This document shows positions 16,854 through 24,588 of a stretch of 64,000 nt of DNA, piece after piece. A program made the position numbers and the translations under genes. The stretch is from DASCQC01 sp036012865. Its GTDB lineage: Bacteria > Pseudomonadota > Gammaproteobacteria > Comchoanobacterales > Comchoanobacteraceae. The notes under the pieces are model-generated. The model saw only the letters and a list, made by a program, of their open reading frames with translations. It had not been told where the DNA came from and did no database searches. The stretch is from contig DASCQC010000026.1 in the NCBI GenBank assembly GCA_036012865.1, positions 124,001 through 188,000 on the forward strand, written 5' to 3'. Positions within the stretch are counted from its first letter, which is position 1; the number at the start of each line of letters is the position of its first letter.

Positions 16854-17489
16854 TTAATCATCATGCTGCCAATCACCTTCCCAACTCAATATGGGGTATT
16901 CTGACGCAATTGCCTCATCCTTAGTAAATTTTTTCACCGCAATGGCCCTGGCATTAACACTGTTAGGCTTTAATTCTGCAAGAGTAAAATCGCTGCCATC
17001 AGGTTTAAAAAATGGATCAAACCCAAATCCTTTTCCTTTTGGCTTCACAATAACCCCTTTAACCTGACCTTGGTATACATACACTAGTCCGTCTTCTTTT
17101 TGATAAGCTAAAAGAACTGTCCAAACTGCCTTTTTACCTTCAAATTTTGTTAAATTATCAAGAAGCCATCTTACGTTAATACCAACTTCCTCTCCCTCTA
17201 TCTCTAGGGAAGTGTCCTCTACAATAACATTTTTATCCAACTGTGATGCTTTTTGTATCACGACACGAATAGGTGATGCCACGATCTCTTTGAGATCATG
17301 GTTACTAACCTGCAAATCAATACCCTCCTCTTTAAACAAAACCTTGAATTCTTTCAGCTTGTTGGGATTACTGGTATTCAGGTGGTAAATTTTGTGATCT
17401 GCCAAAAAATGGCCATTAGAAAAGAAGAAAAACAGTATCAGTATAGTTAATATAAAAATTATATATTTATTGATAGAAAAAAATATCAT
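16854..17489 (-). CDS. HAM1/RdgB-family nucleotide pyrophosphatase with N-terminal membrane segment
   Basis: The family hydrolyses ITP, dITP and XTP to monophosphates in the cytoplasm. The 211-residue product keeps the family marks: TSNPNKLKEF (39-48) for triphosphate binding, VEDTSLEI with Asp92, and GFGFDPFFKPDG (154-165). The middle (INVRWLLDNL) is closer to eukaryotic ITPA (PYIKWFLEKL) than to bacterial RdgB (PGVYSAR). Unusually it starts with about 24 residues containing a long hydrophobic run (8-24), which looks like a signal peptide or anchor and would put the enzyme outside the cytoplasm. It lies between the decayed and the intact tsaB copies, so it may have arrived with the duplication. 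Confidence 0.82.
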   Translation of the reverse strand: MIFFSINKYIIFILTILILFFFFSNGHFLADHKIYHLNTSNPNKLKEFKVLFKEEGIDLQVSNHDLKEIVASPIRVVIQKASQLDKNVIVEDTSLEIEGEEVGINVRWLLDNLTKFEGKKAVWTVLLAYQKEDGLVYVYQGQVKGVIVKPKGKGFGFDPFFKPDGSDFTLAELKPNSVNARAIAVKKFTKDEAIASEYPILSWEGDWQHDD

Positions 17490-18048
17490 TTAAAAGCTCC
17501 TCTTAAAATATTGTTTTAAAGCTTTAACCTAGACCCTGAAGCTTTGGCTTAGAATTTAAATCGAGCTTTTTCTACTTGAATTTGATGCAAACTGTAGCAG
17601 AAAAAGACGCATCACACAACAATCAAGTGCTCAACACTAAATGAGGGGTCTTAATTTTACACCTCTACAATAAAAAGCCATCGCTTAAAAAAGTTAAATA
17701 AATAAGATCTATTTATTATAAAACAGTTTCTTATGCAAAAAAATACATATTTCAAATAAACATAACGTTTTTTAAAAACCACATTTATTATATGACTTAA
17801 ATGAAGAAGAAACCTTCTTATCATCAGCTTCATGCAAACCCTTCACACATAAACTTTTTCTATTTTTGCAAGGTCTGCGAGTTTTGTAAAATTAAGAAAA
17901 AAATTAGAAGATACTTTTACTTGATCACTTAATAACACCTGTTTAAAACCATCAAGGCTGATTATTGATATTGACAGCTTATATAACATCTAAAACAAAG
18001 CAGAATATATTTTTGAAATTAATTTATTATTCCATTATGATACGATGA
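17490..18048. other. 559-base gap, mostly without recognisable content
   Basis: The AT-rich stretch between the pyrophosphatase gene and tsaB contains one possible gene remnant on the minus strand (17772-17989, listed separately). I see no tRNA, no repeat array and no strong promoter in the remainder. Its length is unusual for this tightly packed segment and fits a region undergoing gene loss. Confidence 0.5.
17772..17989 (-). pseudogene. Possible frameshifted gene remnant
   Basis: A 48-codon frame starts at ATG 17989 and reads SLDGFKQVLLSDQVKVSS and KLADLAKIEKVYV before a stop. A change of frame at that stop continues with VKGLHEADDKKVSSSFKSYN to a stop at 17772. Both pieces look protein-like in composition, unlike the surroundings, which suggests one frame broken by an indel. 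No homologue is recognised. Confidence 0.25.
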
Positions 18049-18720
18049 CTAATTGGCTACATCATGGCGTAAATAGTTCAAGTAAACATCCGTCGGTTTT
18101 TTCCACTGATCGTTTGCTATTTCAGCATCAAGAACATATTGAATTAAATCACTCGCAAGGGGTTTTTCATAAAAGAATCGATCTGAACCTGATTCCTTAA
18201 CCCATGACTCTCCCCAATCAAAAGTAGAATCAATGAACGATGTCATACTATCTCTAGGGATACATAGCCATTGATCCACCGTCAAACATATGTCTTTTTG
18301 AGCAGCAGTAACCACGGATTTCTTGACATCATACACACCATAATAAACATAGTTCTGCCTTGCATTCATGGCAATATTTGCCTGTGAAAAGGATACATTT
18401 CTTAATTGAGCTTTAACAATAATGGCCAAAGATGAAACAGCAAAAAGAGGGATTTTTAAGGAATATGCCAAGCCTTGAGCAAAACCCAATGCAACCCTTA
18501 ACCCTGTAAATTGTCCTGGGCCCTGACCCACCAAAACCCCATCAAATGAACCCTTTGAAATACCTGCCTCTATTAACAAGTCATCGAAAGCAGAATACAT
18601 CATTTCTAGATGCTTTCTGGGCTGATTAAAAGATTTTTCATGCATCCGACCATGAGCATAGATAGCAATAGAGCATTGAGAAGTTGAAGATTCTATAGCC
18701 AGTAAGGTTGAGTCGTTCAT
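18049..18720 (-). CDS. tsaB: tRNA threonylcarbamoyladenosine biosynthesis protein TsaB
   Basis: TsaB partners TsaD and TsaE in forming t6A at position 37 of ANN-decoding tRNAs. The 223-residue product has the ASKHA-type start (LLAIESSTSQCSIAI) and the TsaB signature GPGQFTGLRV at 67-76, with full length. The upstream lipoprotein gene ends four bases into it (ATGA), so they are cotranslated. A degraded second copy lies 1.6 kb downstream. Confidence 0.95.
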   Translation of the reverse strand: MNDSTLLAIESSTSQCSIAIYAHGRMHEKSFNQPRKHLEMMYSAFDDLLIEAGISKGSFDGVLVGQGPGQFTGLRVALGFAQGLAYSLKIPLFAVSSLAIIVKAQLRNVSFSQANIAMNARQNYVYYGVYDVKKSVVTAAQKDICLTVDQWLCIPRDSMTSFIDSTFDWGESWVKESGSDRFFYEKPLASDLIQYVLDAEIANDQWKKPTDVYLNYLRHDVAN

Positions 18721-19220
18721 GCTGTGTGTAATACGATCGATATCAATGAATTATTAAGGGCTGTTGTTCCTTTAGAGTTGATATTACTATAGTTCATTCC
18801 ACGATACCACATACTGTTCTTAAACAACCTTAAATCAAAGCCTGAAACCCCAGACCAACTGCTATCTATAAGAACCATATTTCCTTTAAAGCAGACGCTT
18901 ATAGGTGAATACCTAGAACTTACACTTGACTTAAGTTTCACTTGACCACAGCCGCCATTATTCAAGAAGATATCAGCACGTTTAAAATATTCAATTTTAT
19001 TATTGTTCATTTTGGCTTGGCCTTTGATAAATGACACGGTAACGGACTCATGAGTGCCAAGAGTTATTTTATCATTCGACCTCTTGACATGTCGGCCTTC
19101 AGCGATAAGTTTGTTTTTCTGTGAATTACTGAAATTACTCCATTCAGCTTCGCTATAACCTAATGAATTATGAAATTGATAGTCGCAGCCATACAGAAGC
19201 ACAAGTAAAATCCATAACAT
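18717..19220 (-). CDS. Lipoprotein of unknown function
   Basis: The 167-residue product begins with a very short signal sequence ending in LLYGC, a type II lipobox, so Cys12 would be lipidated. The mature part is beta-rich and holds two more cysteines (in GGCGQVK and SVCFKG) that may form a disulfide. I do not recognise the family. It is coupled to tsaB by a four-base overlap. It lies just downstream of the predicted Csr-type RNA, 90 bases away on the same strand. Confidence 0.72.
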   Translation of the reverse strand: MLWILLVLLYGCDYQFHNSLGYSEAEWSNFSNSQKNKLIAEGRHVKRSNDKITLGTHESVTVSFIKGQAKMNNNKIEYFKRADIFLNNGGCGQVKLKSSVSSRYSPISVCFKGNMVLIDSSWSGVSGFDLRLFKNSMWYRGMNYSNINSKGTTALNNSLISIVLHTA

Positions 19221-19309
19221 TCTAACATACCTTTTAAAATCACTCTATAACATTAACAGCCTGCCTATGTAAAAACAACCGTATTAATAGAATAAGATTA
19301 AAGTAAAAG

Positions 19310-19500
19310 GAAATGGAAGGAGACGGGCTCGTCGTGGGCATCCTTGCCCTAATATTTATTCCTTGACTTACCCCAAACCTCATTCCGTGAGACACATCCC
19401 TAGACGAACCTAACAAACACATCCTATGTTTGCTCTGAGCATCCTTGCTCAAGGTTACTTCCATGTAAGCGTCCTTGCTTTACGTTTGGCTTCCTGCCAT
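19310..19500 (-). ncRNA. CsrB/RsmY/RsmZ-type CsrA-sequestering small RNA
   Basis: Read on the minus strand from about 19500, this RNA of roughly 190 bases has nine GGA motifs, at plus coordinates 492-494, 472-474, 460-462, 442-444, 422-424, 397-399, 384-386, 360-362 and 341-343 (all +19000). Most sit in loops of short stems: GGC-AGGAA-GCC, AAGC-AAGGAC-GCTT, TTAC-ATGGAA-GTAA, GAGC-AAGGAT-GCTC, AAACA-TAGGATG-TGTTT, CTCA-CGGAA-TGAG and GGGC-AAGGAT-GCCC. The stems differ in sequence while loops stay the same, which is strong evidence for selection on RNA hairpins presenting GGA. This is the known design of RNAs that titrate CsrA. The 5' hairpin starts at the predicted transcription start. The 3' end is approximate, after the GACG-AGCC-CGTC hairpin and a pyrimidine-rich tract. 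No protein-coding frame with a credible start fits. Confidence 0.85.
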
Positions 19501-19506
19501 ATAACC

Positions 19507-19534
19507 ATAGTAACAAAACACTGATTAATTGCAA
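19507..19534 (-). promoter_or_regulatory. Predicted promoter of the Csr-type RNA
   Basis: On the minus strand TTGCAA (19529-19534) and TACTAT (19507-19512) are 16 bases apart. The expected start at about 19500 is exactly where the first GGA hairpin begins, as in known RsmY/RsmZ/CsrB genes. Upstream (19535-19776) is AT-rich sequence. A palindrome TTACGCAATGTAA near 19673-19686 is seen, but its half-sites do not match the GacA/UvrY consensus. Confidence 0.55.
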
Positions 19535-19776
19535 TTATCTCAAACAAAATAAAAATAAGGACAATAATACAATACCTTAATGCACGTAACATACATATCG
19601 ATTATTATCAGATACTTATACACCATATCTACCGAGAATCTAGTACATATCCCATTAACCTATGGGAGATATCTTACGCAATGTAATTCTTATCGCTGGT
19701 ATTGATTTTCCACAAATTCCCTACCCCCTGTTTGCGTACAAAATTCACATAGATAGCTATATATGTATACTTTTTT

Positions 19777-19804
19777 TTGACCTTTTCATACCAATCGCTA
19801 TAAT
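19777..19804 (+). promoter_or_regulatory. Promoter of fabI operon
   Basis: TTGACC (19777-19782) and a perfect TATAAT (19799-19804) are 16 bases apart. The start would fall about 10 bases before the GGAG ribosome binding site of fabI, giving a very short leader. Confidence 0.65.
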
Positions 19805-19823
19805 ATCCTGAATGGAGACACTC

Positions 19824-20609
19824 ATGTTACTAAAAAACAAATGTGCAATTATTACTGGAATTGCTTCAAATCGATCAATTGCGTACGCCATTGCTAAAAC
19901 CATGCAGCAACATGGCGCCAATATCATTCTCACCTACCCTAATGAGAATATGAAAACACGGATCATTAAGCTATTTCCCGATATATCTCCAGACATGCTT
20001 TTACCTTGTGATGTATCATCCGATGAACAGCTGATGAATTTAAGCTCACTTATCCCTAAAACAATTCAAACGATTGACATCATCATCCACTCAATCGCGT
20101 TTGCCCCGCAGGAACAGCTTTCAGGTAAGCTTAGTGAAAACATTAATCGCGCAGGTTTTTTATCAACCCAAGAAGTCAGCGTTTACAGTTTCCCAGCCCT
20201 CATTCAATCATTAAGACAATTTCTAAAACCTCAATCTTGTGCACTAACATTAAGCTACATAGGAGCCAAAAGAGCCGTCCCGAACTACAATGTCATGGGA
20301 ATAGCTAAAGCTGGCCTCGAAGCCAGTGTTCGTTATTTAGCGTATGAACTTGGACCCGAAGGTATTCGAGTTAACTGCATCTCCGCTGGGCCCATTAAGA
20401 CCCTTGCTGCAGCTGGTATTAAAGGGTTTAGAAACATGCTGAAATACGACCACGATACTTCACCACTACCTGGTAATACTGAAACCCAAGAAGTTGCTGA
20501 TACCAGCGTATTTCTATGCTCCAATATGGCTGCAGGAATCACTGGTCAGACCTTATACGTCGACCATGGTTTTCATATAACCGCTTTCTCAGGAGCAATG
20601 AATGAGTGA
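19824..20609 (+). CDS. fabI: Enoyl-[acyl-carrier-protein] reductase FabI
   Basis: FabI carries out the last reduction of each fatty acid elongation cycle with NADH. The 261-residue product is a short-chain dehydrogenase with GIASNRSIAYAIAK at the nucleotide site and the active site SYIGAKRAVPNYNVMGIAK, including the Tyr-x6-Lys pair typical of FabI. The substrate-loop region SAGPIKTLAAAGIKGF is conserved. ATG 19824 is chosen because GGAG lies seven bases before it, and the upstream ATG would fall within that site. The gene overlaps sohB by eight bases. Confidence 0.97.
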   Translation: MLLKNKCAIITGIASNRSIAYAIAKTMQQHGANIILTYPNENMKTRIIKLFPDISPDMLLPCDVSSDEQLMNLSSLIPKTIQTIDIIIHSIAFAPQEQLSGKLSENINRAGFLSTQEVSVYSFPALIQSLRQFLKPQSCALTLSYIGAKRAVPNYNVMGIAKAGLEASVRYLAYELGPEGIRVNCISAGPIKTLAAAGIKGFRNMLKYDHDTSPLPGNTETQEVADTSVFLCSNMAAGITGQTLYVDHGFHITAFSGAMNE

Positions 20610-21579
20610 ACTCATACAAAATTATTTTCTTTTTTTAGCGAAAACTCTCACCATCTTAATATCACTGCTCGTGCTTATAGCCTCTAGAATGGCTTTTTCT
20701 CAAAAAGATCAATCCGCGCACACTTTATCCATTAAATCATGGAGCAATGACCACACTAACGATATTTCACTGATCATGAAAACCACCGACCCAAAACAAT
20801 GCAAAAAATTCACTAAACAGCTTAAAAAGGACCTTAAATCTCTCGATAAAAAACTATTCATTATTGACTTTAATGGAGATATAATGGCCAAAGAAGTAGA
20901 AGGATTAAGACGCATTATTGACTGCCTTATTCCCCTGGTAAAAAATCAAGATCAAGTTCTTGTCCGACTTGACAGCAAAGGAGGAAGCGTGCCTCACTAC
21001 GGGTTGGCTGCTGTGCAACTTTCAAGACTACGTCAAGCCAACATCCCTTTGACTGTCTGTGTTGATAAAATTGCTGCCAGTGGCGGTTACCTAATGGCTG
21101 CCTGTGCGAATAAAATCACCGCCAATCCCTTTTCGCTTATAGGTTCCATCGGGGTGGTCATGAACATGCCTAATGTGCACAAACTTCTTAAAAAAAATGA
21201 CATTGATTTTCATCAGGTCACCGCAGGAAAATATAAGAGAACCCTGACTCCGTTCACACCTGCAACCAAAGAGGCAAGCAATAAAGTTCAGAAAGATTTA
21301 GATATGATCCACCACCAATTCAAGCACTTCTTGTCAAAATATCGGCCTCATCTAGATATTGACGCTGTTTCAACTGGCGAACACTGGATTGGCAGTGATG
21401 CCATAGGACTTGGGCTCATAGATGAACTTAAATGCAGTGATGACATTATTTTTGAATCTAAATCAACTCATCAAATTTATCATATCACATGCACTAAATC
21501 TAAATCTTTTCTTGAAAAAATTGTAGCTCCCATGAGCCAATTATATAGTAAGGGTATGGAATGGTTTCACTTTGACTAA
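20602..21579 (+). CDS. sohB: Inner membrane S49 peptidase SohB
   Basis: SohB is a membrane-anchored serine protease of the SppA family. The 325-residue product has an N-terminal hydrophobic segment (about 8-33) and the S49 core. The likely catalytic Ser160 is in KIAASGGYLMA and the general base Lys210 is in TAGKYKRTLTPF. The SohB N-terminal extension is present in short form. It overlaps fabI and is followed after 23 bases by the Hpt gene. Confidence 0.92.
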   Translation: MSELIQNYFLFLAKTLTILISLLVLIASRMAFSQKDQSAHTLSIKSWSNDHTNDISLIMKTTDPKQCKKFTKQLKKDLKSLDKKLFIIDFNGDIMAKEVEGLRRIIDCLIPLVKNQDQVLVRLDSKGGSVPHYGLAAVQLSRLRQANIPLTVCVDKIAASGGYLMAACANKITANPFSLIGSIGVVMNMPNVHKLLKKNDIDFHQVTAGKYKRTLTPFTPATKEASNKVQKDLDMIHHQFKHFLSKYRPHLDIDAVSTGEHWIGSDAIGLGLIDELKCSDDIIFESKSTHQIYHITCTKSKSFLEKIVAPMSQLYSKGMEWFHFD

Positions 21580-21602
21580 ATTTTATTTGGAGGCATAAAT
21601 TT

Positions 21603-21953
21603 ATGAAAAATCCTATCGATTTCTCTGAATCACTTAAACTAGTTAATCACGATGAAAAACTTGCTCAAGATCTTTTAGCAATGCTGGTTAAAGATCTTCC
21701 TGATGTCAAGAAAAGCTTACTCTTTGCAATGGATAAACATGACCTATTAACCTGTCGAAAAATTATTCATAAAACATTAGGAGCTACTTGTTATTGTGGC
21801 GTACCTGCCTTAAAAGAAATTCTGCTCATATTCCAAAATGAACACCGAAATGGAAGCCCCATTGAAAAACTATCTCAACGCATTGATGAAATCATTATTG
21901 AAATGGATCATGTCATCAATGCTTACCGCGAAATCTATGCAAATGACGATTAA
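21603..21953 (+). CDS. Stand-alone BarA-like Hpt phosphotransfer protein
   Basis: Hpt domains carry a phosphorylated histidine between response regulator domains. The 116-residue product is a single Hpt domain with the phospho-acceptor His56 in IIHKTLGATCYCGVPAL. This block and the start of the domain (KLAQDLLAMLVKDLPDVKKS) resemble the C-terminal Hpt of BarA/GacS/LetS hybrid kinases more than other Hpt families, judged from memory of those sequences. No kinase or receiver domain is attached. A GGAGG ribosome binding site lies upstream. Together with CsrA and the Csr-type RNA 2 kb away, it may belong to the BarA/UvrY-type relay that controls such RNAs. Confidence 0.88.
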   Translation: MKNPIDFSESLKLVNHDEKLAQDLLAMLVKDLPDVKKSLLFAMDKHDLLTCRKIIHKTLGATCYCGVPALKEILLIFQNEHRNGSPIEKLSQRIDEIIIEMDHVINAYREIYANDD

Positions 21954-21962
21954 ATCAACCCC

Positions 21963-22646
21963 ATGAAATCTGAAGACTTTCAAGAGTATGCTAAAGATTG
22001 GTGGGACCCCAATGGCCCCTTATGGACGCTGCATGCAATCAACCCTTTAAGAACCAGCTTTATTCATTCAGTTCTAGGGGATATTGAGAACCTTCATGTT
22101 GCTGATATTGGTTGTGGTGCTGGCATATTATGTGAGTCTTTGCACAAAGAAAAGGCTCATATCACAGGCATCGATAGCGCTGATAAATTAATTGACATTG
22201 CTGAAGCTCATGCTAAATTAAACAACCTTGATATTAACTACATTTGCAATGATGGTGAATCATTTCTTCAATCATCAAAACAATCTTTTGATGTCATTAT
22301 TTTATTTGAGCTACTTGAACATCTCCCCGACCCAGAACCCATCATTCATCTTGCTGAACAAAAACTTAAGAAAAATGGGACCTTGTTTATTTCAACCATC
22401 AATCGAAATACCCTATCCTTTTTAAGCACTATTATCGGAGCCGAATATCTCCTCAATTGGGTTCCTAAAGGAACTCACCGCTATGACTGGTTCTTGAAGC
22501 CCAGTGAAATCATACAATTATGCAACAAAAACAACCTCAAACACATTGACTCAAAAGGCCTTTCATATTACCCTGTAACCCACAGTTTTGCCCTTTCTAA
22601 TGACATGTTAATAAATTACTTCTTAGCCTTCAAGAGATTCACTTAA
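21963..22646 (+). CDS. ubiG: Ubiquinone biosynthesis O-methyltransferase UbiG
   Basis: UbiG performs both O-methylations in ubiquinone synthesis. The 227-residue product has the SAM-binding motif VADIGCGAG (46-54) and the UbiG-type blocks WWDPNGPLWTLHAINPLR near the start and NRNTLSF and EYLLNWVPKGTHRYDWF in the second half. The start lies nine bases after the Hpt gene, and the stop overlaps the next gene by one base. Confidence 0.96.
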   Translation: MKSEDFQEYAKDWWDPNGPLWTLHAINPLRTSFIHSVLGDIENLHVADIGCGAGILCESLHKEKAHITGIDSADKLIDIAEAHAKLNNLDINYICNDGESFLQSSKQSFDVIILFELLEHLPDPEPIIHLAEQKLKKNGTLFISTINRNTLSFLSTIIGAEYLLNWVPKGTHRYDWFLKPSEIIQLCNKNNLKHIDSKGLSYYPVTHSFALSNDMLINYFLAFKRFT

Positions 22647-23020
22647 TGAAATTTATCAAAGACACCTGCCAGAACCAACATTCCATCCAAAAGTACCAGC
22701 AAGAACCTTATTTCATACAAATAAAAAACATTCAATACACGAGCCCCCTCCTCATTACACAGGATAATCTGAAGCCCATATCAACCCATTACAATGACAG
22801 TGAATTTCTCAAGATAATCGATCAACTCATTCATCAAAATACTTTTGAAATATTACTGATTGGTACAGGCTCTAAATACCTTCCGCCCCACTCCGAATTA
22901 CTGCTTCTCTGTAACCGCCACAAAATCGGCCTTGAAACCATGTCGACTCACGCAGCCTGTCGCACACATAATATTCTTTTACAAGATAAAAGAACACTGG
23001 CCACCATACTAATCCCTTAA
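22646..23020 (+). CDS. Mth938/NDUFAF3-domain protein (DUF498)
   Basis: The 124-residue product has the marks of the Mth938-like family: LLIGTGSKYLPP and the C-terminal GLETMSTHAACRTHNILL. The mitochondrial relative NDUFAF3 helps complex I assembly; bacterial members have no settled role. It is coupled to ubiG by one base, which fits a link to respiration, but this is context only. Confidence 0.88.
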   Translation: MKFIKDTCQNQHSIQKYQQEPYFIQIKNIQYTSPLLITQDNLKPISTHYNDSEFLKIIDQLIHQNTFEILLIGTGSKYLPPHSELLLLCNRHKIGLETMSTHAACRTHNILLQDKRTLATILIP

Positions 23021-23031
23021 TCGAGAAGGCT

Positions 23032-24588
23032 ATGAATATTTGCATGCATCAAATCAACACCACCGCTGGAGATGTCAAACTTAATTATGAACTCATTCTA
23101 CAATCAGTCACCTCATCTAAAGCAACTATACATCTTTTTCCTGAACTATGCCTTTCTGGTTATGGCTGTGAAGACTGGCTCCTCAATGAACAATTCATCG
23201 ACCAATGTCACCAATATATTGAATTATTAAGACAAAAGCTCCCCAGCAATGCATGGGTGATTATTGGAACACCTTCTCGACAAAACAACCAGATTTATAA
23301 TTCCGCTATTGTGATTCATAATCAATCTATTATTACTATTGCTAACAAGCAATGCCTCCCCAACCATAGTGTATTTAGCGAAAAAAGATATTTTCATGAG
23401 GGCAAAGAGTCTACTTGTATCACAGTTGAGGGTAAAAAATTCTTAATTTTAATATGCTACGATGCGTGGAACCCTGATAAAATTAAGTTACCAAAACAAA
23501 AGCGTTTTGATGGGGTTTTAACATTAAATGCCTCTCCCTATTATCAAGGAAGCCTTGATCGACGAGTATCTATTCTTAAAAAACTCAACCAAACACTTAA
23601 AGCACCTATTTTCTATTGCAATACCGTAGGAACTCAAGATCAATATGTTTTTGATGGTTCATCCATCGTACTCACAACCAATGGTGCTTTATCCCAGCTG
23701 GGCCAACGGTTTAAACAAGATCATATTTACTCTTCTCTCAATGAACAAACAACATCAATCCAAATTGAAGATACTGAAAAGCATATGTATCAAGCCATTG
23801 TTCAAAGCATTTCAGATTTCACTGAGAAAAACTCTATCCGTCAAGTAATCATAGGTCTTTCTGGAGGCATTGATTCGGCTTTAACACTGACTTTAGCCCA
23901 TGATGCCTTAGGACCTCAACGCATTGTCGCTGTGTATATGCCAAGTGAATTTTCATCACCCATAAGTCTTGAAGATGCCCAGACTCTGACCAAAAACCTA
24001 ACTATTCAACTAACCCATCTACCCATCAACGAACTTATAGACACCTACCAAAAGAGATTAAGCCCCTTGATTCCTTGTGAAAAAGGATCCATAACACATC
24101 AAAATCTTCAAGCAAGAATCCGAGCCACCCTACTGATGGCAATGAGCAATCAATCTTCTTCAATAGTCTTAGCCACGAGCAATAAATCTGAAATTTCAAC
24201 TGGTTATTCCACCCTGTACGGTGACTCTGCTGGTGGATACGCACCCATAAATGACCTTAACAAACATCAGGTATACTTGCTTGCAAAATGGAGAAATTTA
24301 GACAAGCTAACCATCCCTAATCGAATCATTGAAAGAGCACCCAGCGCTGAACTAGCACCCGATCAATACGACTCAGATGACCTCCCTCCTTACAGCCAAC
24401 TAGACCCTTTTATTGACACTTGGATGAGTAACCACCAATTGGCTAAAACAAATCATGCCCTGGGAAAAACCATTGCCAATGCTGAGTTTAAAAGAAAACA
24501 GTGCCCCATCGGCCCAAGAGTTAATCGAATATCTTTTGGAAAAGATTGGAGATTTCCTTTAACTCAAAAGATCAACCTTGATCAATGA
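23032..24588 (+). CDS. nadE: Glutamine-dependent NAD+ synthetase
   Basis: The enzyme amidates nicotinic acid adenine dinucleotide to NAD+ using ammonia released from glutamine. The 518-residue product joins an N-terminal nitrilase-type glutaminase domain, with the triad Glu38 (FPELCLSGY), Lys106 (NKQCLPNH) and Cys142 (LICYDAW), to a synthetase domain with the PP-loop SGGIDSA at 277-283. The 3' end overlaps bamD tail-to-tail by 17 bases. Confidence 0.97.
   Translation: MNICMHQINTTAGDVKLNYELILQSVTSSKATIHLFPELCLSGYGCEDWLLNEQFIDQCHQYIELLRQKLPSNAWVIIGTPSRQNNQIYNSAIVIHNQSIITIANKQCLPNHSVFSEKRYFHEGKESTCITVEGKKFLILICYDAWNPDKIKLPKQKRFDGVLTLNASPYYQGSLDRRVSILKKLNQTLKAPIFYCNTVGTQDQYVFDGSSIVLTTNGALSQLGQRFKQDHIYSSLNEQTTSIQIEDTEKHMYQAIVQSISDFTEKNSIRQVIIGLSGGIDSALTLTLAHDALGPQRIVAVYMPSEFSSPISLEDAQTLTKNLTIQLTHLPINELIDTYQKRLSPLIPCEKGSITHQNLQARIRATLLMAMSNQSSSIVLATSNKSEISTGYSTLYGDSAGGYAPINDLNKHQVYLLAKWRNLDKLTIPNRIIERAPSAELAPDQYDSDDLPPYSQLDPFIDTWMSNHQLAKTNHALGKTIANAEFKRKQCPIGPRVNRISFGKDWRFPLTQKINLDQ

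Noticed and set aside
19240..19464. Minus-strand open frame of 74 codons overlapping the GGA-hairpin region
   Set aside because: It starts inside the predicted RNA, lacks a ribosome binding site and any familiar protein pattern, and the repeated loop motif explains the sequence better as RNA.
19335..19500. Recurrent GCATCCTTGC-type units seen on the plus strand as a CRISPR array or DNA repeat
   Set aside because: Spacing is irregular, unit stems differ, there are no spacers of constant length and no cas genes. The units are palindromic with a constant loop, which fits RNA hairpins.
19660..19700. GacA/UvrY/LetA binding site upstream of the Csr-type RNA
   Set aside because: A palindrome TTACGCAATGTAA is present, but the half-sites are in the reverse order of TGTAAG-N6-CTTACA, and no TNAGAAATTTCTNA-like site is seen.
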